Shown: in pieces, positions 34,068-46,768 of the stretch | Layout of the letters: each line of letters opens with the position of its first letter | How positions within the stretch are numbered: the first letter of the stretch is position 1 | DNA from: Pseudodesulfovibrio profundus | GTDB taxonomy: Bacteria; Desulfobacterota; Desulfovibrionia; Desulfovibrionales; Desulfovibrionaceae | Assembly (NCBI RefSeq): GCF_900217235.1 | Contig: NZ_LT907975.1 | Coordinates: forward strand, 186,001-250,000 | Direction: 5' to 3' | DNA: 64,000 bases | The notes under the pieces: model-generated | The model's database searches: none | Told to the model about the DNA's origin: nothing | What the model saw: the letters and a program-made list of their open reading frames with translations, nothing else | Made by a program: the position numbers and the translations under genes

Positions 34068-34776
34068 GGGGCTGTACCAGATAACTCCTTTGGGTTATCG
34101 GTATGGCAATGCGAAAAAGTCGTTTGAGCAAGGACAAGCAGCTTCGTTTAATCGAACATTTTGTGGCTGGCACGACAGCTCGTTGCGCTGCCGATCTGGT
34201 TGGTGTGAACGTCAAAACAGCCGCCTATTACTTTCACCGGCTCCGGGAAATCATAGCGGTAGAAGAGTCCTGTGAAGGGATGGATTTTGGCGAATTTGAG
34301 GTCGATGAGAGCTACTTCGGTGGCAAGCGAAAGGGCAAAAGAGGACGTGGGGCGGCTGGTAAGGTTCCTGTTTTTGGAATCCTTAAAAGGGGCGGGAAGG
34401 TCTATACACAGGTGATTCCTGATGCGAAAGGTAAAACCTTGCTTCCCATTATTCAGGAAAGAATCCAGCCAGACAGTGTGGTTTACTCGGACTGCTGGTA
34501 TGGCTACAATGTCCTTGATGTGTCAGCGTTCAAACACTTCCGAATCAACCACTCGAAGCTGTTTGCAGATAGCCACAACCACATCAATGGAATCGAGAAT
34601 TTTTGGAACCAGGCCAAACGCCATATGAGGAAATTCAACGGCATTCCAACCAAGCATTTTTCTCTGTTTTTAAAGGAATGCGAGTGGCGTTTTAATAACA
34701 GCAATCCGCGAAGCCAGTTTAAACAACTGAAACAGTGGGTTAGAAGACATATGGGCTAGTTATCTGGTACAGCCCC
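34068..34776 (+). mobile_element. IS1595-family insertion sequence, copy 1 (709 bp)
   Basis: Perfect 19-bp terminal inverted repeats GGGGCTGTACCAGATAACT (34068-34086 and complement at 34758-34776), one transposase gene, and an 8-bp target duplication TAAAAAAG at 34060-34067 and 34777-34784. The size, IRs starting GGG and 8-bp duplications fit IS1595. It landed in the T-tract of the por terminator; the duplicated 8 bp restore that terminator. It is identical to the copy at 44192-44900 over all compared sequence. Confidence 0.95.
34103..34759 (+). CDS. IS1595-type (ISXO2-like) transposase, copy 1
   Basis: 218 aa. The N-terminus has a helix-turn-helix (TARCAADLVGVNVKTAAYYFHRL) that should bind the terminal repeats. 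The DDE-type catalytic domain shows Asp in EVDESYFGGKRKGKRG, Asp in YSDCWYGY and Glu in GIENFWNQAKRHM. The stop codon touches the right inverted repeat. Complete and apparently active, given its identical sister copy. Confidence 0.95.
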   Translation: MAMRKSRLSKDKQLRLIEHFVAGTTARCAADLVGVNVKTAAYYFHRLREIIAVEESCEGMDFGEFEVDESYFGGKRKGKRGRGAAGKVPVFGILKRGGKVYTQVIPDAKGKTLLPIIQERIQPDSVVYSDCWYGYNVLDVSAFKHFRINHSKLFADSHNHINGIENFWNQAKRHMRKFNGIPTKHFSLFLKECEWRFNNSNPRSQFKQLKQWVRRHMG

Positions 34777-34777
34777 T

Positions 34778-34808
34778 AAAAAAGCCCGCATTGAATGCGG
34801 GCTTTTTT
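34778..34808 (-). terminator. Terminator of por
   Basis: Stem AAAAAAGCCCGCAT/ATGCGGGCTTTTTT, loop TGA. The minus-strand T-tract is kept because the IS target duplication recreates it. Confidence 0.88.
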
Positions 34809-34826
34809 ATTGCGAGTTAGGGTGTT

Positions 34827-38755
<3,929 letters not shown>

Positions 38756-38764
<9 letters not shown>

Positions 38765-38789
38765 CAGGGCCTTGAAATTCAAGGCCCTG
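38756..38789 (-). terminator. Terminator of the persulfide dioxygenase gene
   Basis: Perfect 11-bp stem CAGGGCCTTGA/TCAAGGCCCTG (38765-38775, 38779-38789), followed on the minus strand by TCTTTTTGG. Confidence 0.88.
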
Positions 38790-38799
38790 CATGTGTGTG

Positions 38800-40182
38800 C
38801 TATTTTTCGATGTTGTATCCTGCTCGTGACCAGGCCAGAAAGCCGCCTGCAAGCGCTTTTACATCCCAGTATCCGTGTCGTTGCAGATAGGATGCTGCGA
38901 TATTGGAGCGATATCCCGAGGCGCAGTAGAGGATATGGTGTTCATCTTCTGCCAGTCCGAATTTGCCATCAAGGATATCGGCCAGCGGAATGGTTTTGGC
39001 ACCGGGGATGATGCCTTTGCCGACCTCACCAGGTGTTCGCACGTCGATAAGGCTGAGCGGAGTATTGCTTTCAAGGTTATGCTGGATGTCCTGAGCAGAC
39101 TCGATGGAGAGTTTGTCCACAGGTTTGCCACTGTAGACCCAGGATTGGATCCCACCGGAAAGGTAGCCGAGAATATTGTCGTAACCGATTCGGTGCAGTT
39201 CGGTCCGCATCCGGTCATAGTCGTTTTTGGAATCCACAATAAGCAGGAGATCGGCATTCGGTTCAACCACCATACCTACCCAGTTGGCCAAGCTGGGTTC
39301 AAACCCGATGTTGAGCGATCCCGGGACATGGTATCCGGCGTAGGATGCTGCATCTCTGACGTCGATGACTGTTGCGCCGTCGATCATTTTTTCTTCAAAG
39401 CGCATGGGCTCCATAGCCAGGTCCACCGGGCACCGTTCCAGTAGCGGGGTGCCGTTGGCGTTTGTCGAGATGATATGAGTAAAACTCTTCGGTCGAGCAG
39501 GGAAGTCCTGGCTCATGGCTAGATGAAATGATTCATAGGAATCAAAGCCGAGCATCGGATTATGCCGTCTTTCAAACCCCAGAGTGGAGTTCGGTTTGGA
39601 ACTCATGCCGCGACCGCACAATGAACCAGCTCCATGTGCCGGGAAAACTTCCAGGCTGTCGGGGTTTTCTTTGAATTTGACGTAGAGCGTGTTGTAGAGG
39701 TTGTCTATCTGCTCATCCAGTTTAGCGTCTCCAACCAGGTCTGGTCTGCCTATATCGCCGACGAAAAGCACATCTCCGGTAAGAAGCATCCAAGGCTCAT
39801 CACCTCGTGATCGGTCGGTGACCAGTAGGGAGAGAGCATCAGGTGTATGTCCCGGGCTGTGAATGACTTTCAGAACCGTATCGCCGACAGTCAGTTCCTG
39901 GTTCTCGATAAGGGGAGTAAAATCATAATTAACCGGTGAACTCTCGTACATCATGATATCGCACCCTGTGTGGGATTTAAGCTCCTGGGTGCCGGAGATG
40001 TGATCTGCATGTACGTGCGTATCGATGGTGTGCACGATCTTCATGCCTTCTTCACGAGAGATATCAAGATAATCCTGAACATCTCGTTTAGGGTCGATAA
40101 CTATCATCTCCCGAGCGGCTGGACAGCCGATAATATATGAAAAGCAGCCAAGTCCCGGGGTCGTTATTTGCTTAAAATACAT
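38800..40182 (-). CDS. CstB-like persulfide dioxygenase-rhodanese fusion
   Basis: 460 aa. Residues 1-240 form a metallo-beta-lactamase fold of the persulfide dioxygenase type with HVHADH at 56-61. A first rhodanese domain (about 260-345) has no active-site cysteine (IVDSKND at that place), and a second (about 365-460) has Cys420 in CASGYRS. This order, dioxygenase, pseudo-rhodanese, active rhodanese, is that of CstB of Staphylococcus, which turns persulfides into thiosulfate with O2. In a sulfide-producing anaerobe it may detoxify sulfane sulfur or O2, or work without O2. By family the iron site would be mononuclear Fe(II). Confidence 0.85.
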   Translation of the reverse strand: MYFKQITTPGLGCFSYIIGCPAAREMIVIDPKRDVQDYLDISREEGMKIVHTIDTHVHADHISGTQELKSHTGCDIMMYESSPVNYDFTPLIENQELTVGDTVLKVIHSPGHTPDALSLLVTDRSRGDEPWMLLTGDVLFVGDIGRPDLVGDAKLDEQIDNLYNTLYVKFKENPDSLEVFPAHGAGSLCGRGMSSKPNSTLGFERRHNPMLGFDSYESFHLAMSQDFPARPKSFTHIISTNANGTPLLERCPVDLAMEPMRFEEKMIDGATVIDVRDAASYAGYHVPGSLNIGFEPSLANWVGMVVEPNADLLLIVDSKNDYDRMRTELHRIGYDNILGYLSGGIQSWVYSGKPVDKLSIESAQDIQHNLESNTPLSLIDVRTPGEVGKGIIPGAKTIPLADILDGKFGLAEDEHHILYCASGYRSNIAASYLQRHGYWDVKALAGGFLAWSRAGYNIEK

Positions 40183-40264
40183 AGTAACTCCTAATGAAAT
40201 GAGTAGAACAAATTACCGTTCAGGGTACGATGCAATCATGTATGTTTCAATCGTCCGTCAGCAT

Positions 40265-41338
40265 TTAACTTGCAGCCAGTTTTTTGGCCTCCTGGCGAAA
40301 TCTTTCTGCCATGTCTTCAAGTGTCTCTGCCACAGCATCAAAGGTTGCTGTTTTGTCAGACTGTTGCGGCAGTGTGCGTCGGTAACTCCACTGAGCAAGG
40401 TAGAAAAGGTCGGAGGGAGAACAGCCTCCGCATGTATTACCAAGCTTGGTAATAATGGAGTTTTTGATCCTTTCGCGCTGAATGATGGCAGACTTCAAGC
40501 GATCGCTTGCATTGGAAACGTCCTTGTTGTCAGCAATGGCCATCTGCAGTTGGCTGTTATAGCGCTCAACCGCTTTAGCTGCCTGTAAGTAAGAAGCTGC
40601 GTCATCCATCAATGAAGGGTCGCTTGCAAGAGTGCGAAAGACACTGGCGGTCTGGTCCAGTCGAACAGCATTGAGTCGGAGCATCGAAGCCACTTCAATG
40701 TTTTCCAGAATCCGAAGCTGTTTTTCGCCGGAAACCAAATACTCTCGCTGTTCATTGGTCGCAGTCTCTTTGAGGTGCGCTAAAAAGGCCGGTGCGTAGA
40801 TTTGATGAAGTGTTCTCACCATATCGGGAGTGAACGCATAGTCGAGAACACTCGAACGAGCAGTCCTGATATTTTGAACTTGAACAGCAAATCCCTTGAG
40901 TTCCAAACCGAAATACATATTCAGGGATTTCGGAGAAACCTTTGTTGCAGGCTTGCCGTTTACATCCTGAGGTTGGAAATTTTTAAGAAGATACTCTGCA
41001 AGGGATTCGACAAAGCTGAAAGTGACGATGCTGTCTTCTTCCACTTCAGTTACTTGAGGGGCAGGCTGTTTGTCTTCCTTTTCAACTTTCGCAGTTGTAT
41101 CCGTTTGTTCAGACGGAGACTCTTCTTCCTGTTCTTTTTTTTGGGGAGGAGTGTAGTCAGGTTCAGCCTCCTGACCTTTTTCAACCCAGGCAGGAGCCTG
41201 AGCAGTCTCTTCAGGAGGGGAAACTTCCTGACGTAGTGATGTACTGTTTTCTTCCTGCTTGGGAATCAGCAGATAAGCGCCGAGGGCCAGAACCAACGCG
41301 CACCCAATCAATATAATCGCAAGTTTCTGACGGTTCAT
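40265..41338 (-). CDS. Hypothetical membrane-anchored protein with Pro/Glu-rich linker
   Basis: 357 aa from ATG at 41338 with GGAGG 7 nt upstream. One N-terminal membrane helix (about 6-26, includes LIGCALVLALGAYLL), a Pro/Glu/Lys/Gln linker (about 30-95) and an all-helical folded domain (100-350). A CGGC motif (NTCGGCSPSD) near 308 could hold a disulfide or metal. Not recognised. It is 32 nt downstream of the phosphate transporter gene and probably shares its transcript, so a role in phosphate or envelope homeostasis is possible but unproven. Confidence 0.6.
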   Translation of the reverse strand: MNRQKLAIILIGCALVLALGAYLLIPKQEENSTSLRQEVSPPEETAQAPAWVEKGQEAEPDYTPPQKKEQEEESPSEQTDTTAKVEKEDKQPAPQVTEVEEDSIVTFSFVESLAEYLLKNFQPQDVNGKPATKVSPKSLNMYFGLELKGFAVQVQNIRTARSSVLDYAFTPDMVRTLHQIYAPAFLAHLKETATNEQREYLVSGEKQLRILENIEVASMLRLNAVRLDQTASVFRTLASDPSLMDDAASYLQAAKAVERYNSQLQMAIADNKDVSNASDRLKSAIIQRERIKNSIITKLGNTCGGCSPSDLFYLAQWSYRRTLPQQSDKTATFDAVAETLEDMAERFRQEAKKLAAS

Positions 41339-41370
41339 AAGTATGCCTCCATTGGGCATTGAATATCAGG

Positions 41371-43029
41371 TTATTCTGATGGTTTCCAGGTGAAATCATT
41401 TTCCTTGTCAGCGTTTGCGCAGGTGATATCCCTGTTTCGCAAGTCTGCCCAGTAATCTGTCCCCTTGATGGCTTGATCGCACATCATGCGCATGTGCGAG
41501 TAATAATCGAGCAGGGCAACCATACGGTCGAGTTCGATCTTTCCGTTGGCCCCATCTTCAAGAAGTGCTTCTTTTAATTCTTGATACTGATCATGCAGTT
41601 CGTGAACGGACTGCTTTAATTGGTTGAACTCCGATGAGCATGGAGTGTGCGCAATATTCAAAATGTTTTTGACTTCGTGTTGAAAGTTTCTGGCACACTC
41701 ATGCGAGTAGTCTGGCAGTTGGTGGTTCAACAGGGCGTGTTCCTGTGAAACTTCATCAATGATGTTTACGGATTTTCTAAAATATTGAATTACGCGTAAG
41801 CTCAGTGGGAGTCTTGAGGCGACTGTCTCCGGTAGATTCACATGTTGGAGTTTTACGCAGAACTTTCTGATGGCTCTGACAAGCCCGTCGAATTGAGCCC
41901 GGTCTTTGATGAAGTCTTTATCTCGAAATTTCGAGGTCAGTGCCTTCTGTCCCATGGATCGTGTCAGTTCCCCCAGCCGCCCAAGCTCCATGAAAAGTGC
42001 ATCCATAGCCAAGGAAGGTGTGGATAGGACGTTGCTGTCAATGTACTTGGGTTTACCAAGATCGGCGAATTCTTTCCCGATGTGTTTGTTAAGAAGTGTG
42101 ACAAATCGTTTTGTGAAGGGGAGAAAGAGTATTACACCCAATACGTTGAAAAACGTATGAAAAACAGCAAGCGTCGCTGCGACGTTGGCTGCTTGGCCTG
42201 CAATGGGGATGAGTGAAATTGCATGTATGAAAAAAGGGATCAGCATCAATGCGACAACCCCTGTCGCAAAGTTGAAAACAATATGTGCCGCAGCAACCTT
42301 TTTGGCATTATAGGTGGCGCCAATAACTGAGAGGGCGGCTGTGGTAGTAGTGCCGATGTTGGTTCCAATGACGGCTGCCGCTGCGCTTTCAAGGGTGATG
42401 ACATTGGACATCGCTGCCGTTAGGACAAGGGCCATGGCTGCGCTGGAGCTTTGCATGACGAGCGTAAGCATTGTTCCAATACCAACGAACAAAAGTATCC
42501 CGGGGATACCCGCAACATTGAAAGTGGATAGGTCTATACTGCCCTGAATAATGTGAAAAGATGATTGCAGCGTTTCAATTCCAAGGAAAAAGATACCGAA
42601 TCCGGCAAAAGCATCGCCAAGATGCTTTCGGCGCGAAGTTCCGGTTGTTAATCGGAGTGCCGCACCTAGTCCGATGAGTGGGAGAGCAAGAGCCTTGACT
42701 TTTACACTCATGCCGACGGCAGCAACAATCCAACCTGTTACTGTGGTTCCTACGTTACTGCCGTAAATGACACCAATTGATTGCGCAAGGGACATCAGCC
42801 CGGCATTTACAAATCCAATGACTGCGACAGTGATGGCGCTGGAAGACTGAACCAGTGCTGTTATCATGAAGCCGGAAAACAGCCCGCGAATAGGCGTTTT
42901 TGTCCACTTTCCCAGTATACTTCTCAGTGCAGGGCCTGCGGCATTTCGGAGGCCGTTCGTCATCAGGCGCATGCCCAATAGAAAGAGGCCCACGCCTCCA
43001 ATTAATCCGGATATAAGTTCAACAGTCAT
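41371..43029 (-). CDS. Na/Pi cotransporter family protein with PhoU-like domain
   Basis: 552 aa. Two repeated membrane halves carry the QSSS motif of NaPi-II transporters (VQSSSAITVAVIGF near 62, MQSSSAAMALVLTA near 192) and the GTNIGTT/GSNVGTT loops. Residues about 340-540 are helical and PhoU-like. Imports phosphate with sodium, in keeping with a marine or sodium-rich habitat. No Pho box was identifiable upstream; an ATATGATTC/GAATCATAT repeat at 43151-43193 is the only notable element there. Confidence 0.92.
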   Translation of the reverse strand: MTVELISGLIGGVGLFLLGMRLMTNGLRNAAGPALRSILGKWTKTPIRGLFSGFMITALVQSSSAITVAVIGFVNAGLMSLAQSIGVIYGSNVGTTVTGWIVAAVGMSVKVKALALPLIGLGAALRLTTGTSRRKHLGDAFAGFGIFFLGIETLQSSFHIIQGSIDLSTFNVAGIPGILLFVGIGTMLTLVMQSSSAAMALVLTAAMSNVITLESAAAAVIGTNIGTTTTAALSVIGATYNAKKVAAAHIVFNFATGVVALMLIPFFIHAISLIPIAGQAANVAATLAVFHTFFNVLGVILFLPFTKRFVTLLNKHIGKEFADLGKPKYIDSNVLSTPSLAMDALFMELGRLGELTRSMGQKALTSKFRDKDFIKDRAQFDGLVRAIRKFCVKLQHVNLPETVASRLPLSLRVIQYFRKSVNIIDEVSQEHALLNHQLPDYSHECARNFQHEVKNILNIAHTPCSSEFNQLKQSVHELHDQYQELKEALLEDGANGKIELDRMVALLDYYSHMRMMCDQAIKGTDYWADLRNRDITCANADKENDFTWKPSE

Positions 43030-43246
43030 TTCTACAGTGTTTCCTTGTTTTATTTGTATTCACTGTAAGGAGCCAGAATTACAAAGTAAACACATTTCAA
43101 AGGAGTTTACGTTAATCGTTAGTCTTTGCTTTTACTGTTAACACAATAATATATGATTCGAAAAAAGTAATTATCATGGAAAATGAATCATATGTCATAC
43201 GTTCTTGGAAAGCATAGCGACAGCGCGGAGCAGGCGCCGTATTCAG

Positions 43247-43274
43247 CAAAAAAAAAACCGCGCTTGGGCGCGGT
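43247..43274 (-). terminator. Terminator of the 54-aa membrane protein gene
   Basis: Stem ACCGCGC/GCGCGGT, loop TTGG, with a minus-strand T-run. It supports transcription of the small gene upstream. Confidence 0.82.
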
Positions 43275-43297
43275 CTTTTGGCGGTAAAGAGTTCATG

Positions 43298-43462
43298 CTA
43301 ACTAAAGTAGCGATTTTTGTCCTCGCGTTCTTTTGCTGTATCAAAATCAATATTAATCCCAGGACGTTCATTTGGCTTGTTTTTGGCTTTTACTGCATAG
43401 AGTATTACGCCGAAAACAGCTACTGCTCCAACGATAATCGATGAAATGAGAATTGTTTCCAT
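43298..43462 (-). CDS. Small single-span membrane protein
   Basis: 54 aa from ATG at 43462. A transmembrane helix at about 3-25 (ILISSIIVGAVAVFGVILYAV), then a charged tail KAKNKPNERPG. A longer in-frame reading from 43651 enters the tRNA-derived repeat and is not credible. No good RBS, but a terminator follows directly. Function unknown. It is the last host gene before the tRNA-Asn island. Confidence 0.5.
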   Translation of the reverse strand: METILISSIIVGAVAVFGVILYAVKAKNKPNERPGINIDFDTAKEREDKNRYFS

Positions 43463-43596
43463 ATGATCACTTTTATCCCAATCACTACTCTCAGGCAAGC
43501 GGTTTTGAGCTGGCCTCTGTTGTATTTGTTGGTAGATTGAATGTTCCTGAACCATCAACTGCGGCTTCGATAAATCAAAAAAATGAACGGGTAAAG

Positions 43597-43685
43597 AAAA
43601 AGCCCTTACGATTTCTCGTAAGGGCTTGGTCATTCGGTGGCTCCCCAGCACGGACTTGAACCGCGAACCTAGTGATTAACAGTCA
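43597..43685 (-). repeat. attL: displaced 3' end of tRNA-Asn
   Basis: 89 bp matching 46905-46993 with a single difference (43632 A against 46940 T). It includes the tRNA 3' part at 43638-43685, from the anticodon stem to CCA, and the stem AAGCCCTTACGA/TCGTAAGGGCTT of the tRNA terminator. By the usual logic of tRNA integration this end is the original host segment displaced by the element. Confidence 0.92.
43638..43685 (-). pseudogene. 3'-half remnant of tRNA-Asn(GTT)
   Basis: 48 nt equal to positions 29-76 of the intact tRNA at 46946-47021. The 5' half is absent: past 43685 the sequence diverges completely. Cannot fold as a tRNA. Confidence 0.92.
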
Positions 43686-44191
43686 TGATCTTGTGCCTTT
43701 TGTTGGCTTTGACCATCTATGAATGCTTTCATAGGATTATTTTTATCAATTGGGACAGGGCGATTGTCACTCGTAGAAGTCTGATTTAAATGGGTTCCTC
43801 ATCTGGAAGCGTTACAAATTAATTTGGAGCCTAACAATAGCTTATGAGGATTGCTCGAGCTTAAAGTTCAAGAGCAAATGCGGTCAGAATGCGGCGTCAT
43901 AGGGCAGCTTTGTCAAGATATATTGATGATTTAAGATGTATGTGGAGGGGGGCATATTAAGTGATAGAGTCTGTATTACTAACAATCCACCGTGGTGGAC
44001 GATTTGGGGGGGCAATCGCAGGCTGTGGATATCATAAGTTAAGATGTTAAAAAGCGCACTACTTGGGGGATGTGAACGTGGCTCAATATCAATGGTTGTA
44101 CATGTATAAATTTACCTTAGTGGGTTTTCAAATACGGCATGGCGCTTGAGTATTTCTACAATAGGTCAACCCGAGATATTGTTTTAGTAAA
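43686..44191. other. Non-coding left part of the island
   Basis: Only very short frames occur: a GTG frame at 44072 (26 codons, GGGGGA before it) and a frame starting at 44139. If the IS and one 8-bp duplication are removed, the latter closes as a 26-codon peptide, so neither is likely to be a conserved gene. TCCACC/GGTGGA (43986-43999) is a short inverted repeat. Confidence 0.5.
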
Positions 44192-44900
44192 GGGGCTGTA
44201 CCAGATAACTCCTTTGGGTTATCGGTATGGCAATGCGAAAAAGTCGTTTGAGCAAGGACAAGCAGCTTCGTTTAATCGAACATTTTGTGGCTGGCACGAC
44301 AGCTCGTTGCGCTGCCGATCTGGTTGGTGTGAACGTCAAAACAGCCGCCTATTACTTTCACCGGCTCCGGGAAATCATAGCGGTAGAAGAGTCCTGTGAA
44401 GGGATGGATTTTGGCGAATTTGAGGTCGATGAGAGCTACTTCGGTGGCAAGCGAAAGGGCAAAAGAGGACGTGGGGCGGCTGGTAAGGTTCCTGTTTTTG
44501 GAATCCTTAAAAGGGGCGGGAAGGTCTATACACAGGTGATTCCTGATGCGAAAGGTAAAACCTTGCTTCCCATTATTCAGGAAAGAATCCAGCCAGACAG
44601 TGTGGTTTACTCGGACTGCTGGTATGGCTACAATGTCCTTGATGTGTCAGCGTTCAAACACTTCCGAATCAACCACTCGAAGCTGTTTGCAGATAGCCAC
44701 AACCACATCAATGGAATCGAGAATTTTTGGAACCAGGCCAAACGCCATATGAGGAAATTCAACGGCATTCCAACCAAGCATTTTTCTCTGTTTTTAAAGG
44801 AATGCGAGTGGCGTTTTAATAACAGCAATCCGCGAAGCCAGTTTAAACAACTGAAACAGTGGGTTAGAAGACATATGGGCTAGTTATCTGGTACAGCCCC
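44192..44900 (+). mobile_element. IS1595-family insertion sequence, copy 2 (709 bp)
   Basis: Same 19-bp perfect inverted repeats as the copy at 34068-34776, with 8-bp target duplication TTAGTAAA at 44184-44191 and 44901-44908. Intact duplications on both copies show two separate and recent transpositions, not a recombination. Confidence 0.95.
44227..44883 (+). CDS. IS1595-type transposase, copy 2
   Basis: 218 aa, identical to the product at 34103-34759, with the same DNA-binding region and DDE residues. The reading frame is complete with no frameshift. Confidence 0.95.
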   Translation: MAMRKSRLSKDKQLRLIEHFVAGTTARCAADLVGVNVKTAAYYFHRLREIIAVEESCEGMDFGEFEVDESYFGGKRKGKRGRGAAGKVPVFGILKRGGKVYTQVIPDAKGKTLLPIIQERIQPDSVVYSDCWYGYNVLDVSAFKHFRINHSKLFADSHNHINGIENFWNQAKRHMRKFNGIPTKHFSLFLKECEWRFNNSNPRSQFKQLKQWVRRHMG

Positions 44901-44975
44901 TTAGTAAATTTATATCCCTATTACGGAAATCTCTAAGGAATGTACTACGTCAAGTGATTGCTACAGGAGGTGAGA

Positions 44976-45176
44976 GTGTCGGCGAAGTTAGAAGTTAATA
45001 GGAGCAGCAGAAGGAGAAAATATAGCGCATTTGAAAATAACCATCCATTCAGTCTAGCGATACTAAAGTCTATGTCGTTTCCTCTGGGCTGTGTCTACAT
45101 GGACCAGATTTACGAAAGGGGACGGATATCCCCAAACGTGACAATCGAGATGGAGACAACCAGCTTGGTTAAGTAG
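44976..45176 (+). CDS. Small basic hypothetical protein of the island
   Basis: 66 aa from a GTG with AGGAGG 5 nt upstream, the best RBS in the island. Basic N-terminus (NRSSRRRKY), then AFENNHPFSLAILKSMSFPLGC. Not recognised. Its promoter, if upstream, is now separated by the IS. Could be a small regulator or a remnant. Confidence 0.35.
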   Translation: MSAKLEVNRSSRRRKYSAFENNHPFSLAILKSMSFPLGCVYMDQIYERGRISPNVTIEMETTSLVK

Positions 45177-45366
45177 TCAAAGAGGATGCCTGTTAAGGAT
45201 AGCTGCACTCCCAAACAGCATTAGGTATGGCAAGGTAAAGTCTTACAATTAAAGCAAATATGTCTGATATTTTGCCAGGAAGAGAGCTTAGGCCCCATCT
45301 AACTCAGCGGTATAAAAAACCAAAATTATACAATTTCAGTCTTTTGTTATACAGTGTTTGGTGAGT

Positions 45367-45993
45367 CTATAAGTCTCGGCTTACCCATACCGCCTGTCCA
45401 ATGACCTTTATAAGTTTAGCAGGACTTTGCCAGCTTTGATTGTCCATAAATATTAATCCATGGGGGCCATAACTGCAGCGTTTAAAACATATACATCCAC
45501 CAAGTTCAATAGCATAAATCTTATCAGGAACAGGGGGCCTGTCTTGCTTATTAAAAATGACTAGATCACCCTGTCTTATAGACTTGTATATTGAGTTGTC
45601 AGGAGCATACATACCTACTAAGTTTTCAAGCTTCCCGTACCTTTCCAACCAGTCAGGACTTAAGACAATGTAATCAACTATCTCATTATCCTCATGAGAT
45701 ACAACCGGCAATTCAATACCTATTCGTGAACGTGGTGACGTTTTTGAGTTTTTCCTCACAAGCCTTGGGTAGATAGCCCCCTTACCTGTCTTAAGGAACT
45801 CCTTGCTAATTTTATGTTGCTCCTCAAGGGTGCGAAGCCATGAGTGAGGGACTTTGCCAGTTCTCTTGACATAAGAAACAGCTGCCCTCGACAGTCCAAG
45901 TAGATCAGCTAACTCAGTTTGTTGAGTAATGCCTGAAGTTTCTTGGATTCTTGAAAAGAATTCTTCAAAATCTAAATCAGAACTTTTCCCCAT
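45367..45993 (-). CDS. CI-like phage repressor (HTH plus S24-type C-terminus)
   Basis: 208 aa. N-terminal helix-turn-helix of the Bacteriophage CI type (GITQQTELADLLGLSRAAVSYVKR, residues 20-43). C-terminal part from about 95 resembles the S24/LexA fold: DNSIYKSIRQGD aligns with the GDSMxPxIxxGD block, with Ser retained, and GGCICFKRC with the strand carrying the catalytic Lys. No Ala-Gly or Cys-Gly cleavage site stands out in the linker, so self-cleavage is uncertain. Typical of lysogeny control; here it may maintain silence of the element. Divergent AT-rich promoter region upstream. Confidence 0.8.
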   Translation of the reverse strand: MGKSSDLDFEEFFSRIQETSGITQQTELADLLGLSRAAVSYVKRTGKVPHSWLRTLEEQHKISKEFLKTGKGAIYPRLVRKNSKTSPRSRIGIELPVVSHEDNEIVDYIVLSPDWLERYGKLENLVGMYAPDNSIYKSIRQGDLVIFNKQDRPPVPDKIYAIELGGCICFKRCSYGPHGLIFMDNQSWQSPAKLIKVIGQAVWVSRDL

Positions 45994-46049
45994 TGCTTCC
46001 TCAATTAGTAGGCTTGATAGTTTTTAGGACGGAGCTTTATCTTTATAAG

Positions 46050-46075
46050 CACCTTTAATAATTTAATTAAGGGTG
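46050..46075. promoter_or_regulatory. Candidate operator of the CI-like repressor
   Basis: A 26-bp imperfect palindrome with ends CACCTTTAAT and ATTAAGGGTG, 57 nt upstream of the repressor start. The location fits autoregulation and control of a divergent promoter. Confidence 0.35.
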
Positions 46076-46768
46076 AATAATGTTCTTGTCAAATGGAGTC
46101 TTGATTGTCCGTTAAGATTTAACTGTAAGCAAGGGGGGCTAAATCATGAAATGGTTAAACGTATGAATGATGCCAGTAATTATTATATCTTAGTATGTTT
46201 ATTCCATAAAAAACATTAAGATAGAGTGTGCAAGCGGTGGAGGGGGCGGTAAGATTACTTATTGAATATAAATTGTTACCCACTTAATCAATTGTGTTTG
46301 GTGTTGTGAGCTAAGAATCAGCGCGAGCACTCTCCAATCATTCGTAAGCACGTTCAAAGGATTGAGAAAGTATACGGAAGGGGTAGTCCTATTATTGTGC
46401 TGTACTCCAAGTAGGCACTTAATATGCCGGAGATAAAAGGTGTTTGCAGGGCGAGTTGGCTTTCGATTCTGCGAAATGTTATTGGTTGGACTTTCTCTTG
46501 GACACATAGGCTCTCACATCCACTTGTGGGCTAATAGAAGCGGACAACATTGACTTCCCACTATGCTATGCCTGTCGAGCTTTGTTGAATTAACATTACT
46601 AGCGGGCTATCCAGCGTCAGGATGCCACATCGACAAAGTTGTCTTAGAAATTGTTGAGGAGTTAAGTATTCCGAAGGCACCTCCTATGCCAACTCTTGCC
46701 CTTCTTTTTTTGTGAATTAGGGATTTTTGGAAGGACTTGTAGGTATGTTTAGGTAATTATAAAAAGTT
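46076..46768. other. Non-coding right part of the island
   Basis: Nothing that looks like a gene. The longest frame on the minus strand (46259-46507) has no RBS and amino-acid use unlike a protein. A plus-strand fragment at 46635-46714 ends in a stop and may be a decayed gene end. Promoter-like TTGTAG (46737-46742) and TATAAA (46758-46763) precede the predicted sRNA. Confidence 0.5.

Noticed and set aside
43463-43651. N-terminal extension of the 54-aa membrane protein
   Set aside because: The longer frame would translate through the tRNA-derived repeat; the start at 43462 gives a compact single-span protein.
44139-44399. 86-codon frame running into the second IS
   Set aside because: It fuses island DNA with an out-of-frame part of the transposase; without the IS it closes after 26 codons.
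46259-46507. 82-codon frame on the minus strand within the island
   Set aside because: No RBS, no domain or membrane pattern, amino-acid composition of random AT-rich DNA; treated as non-coding.
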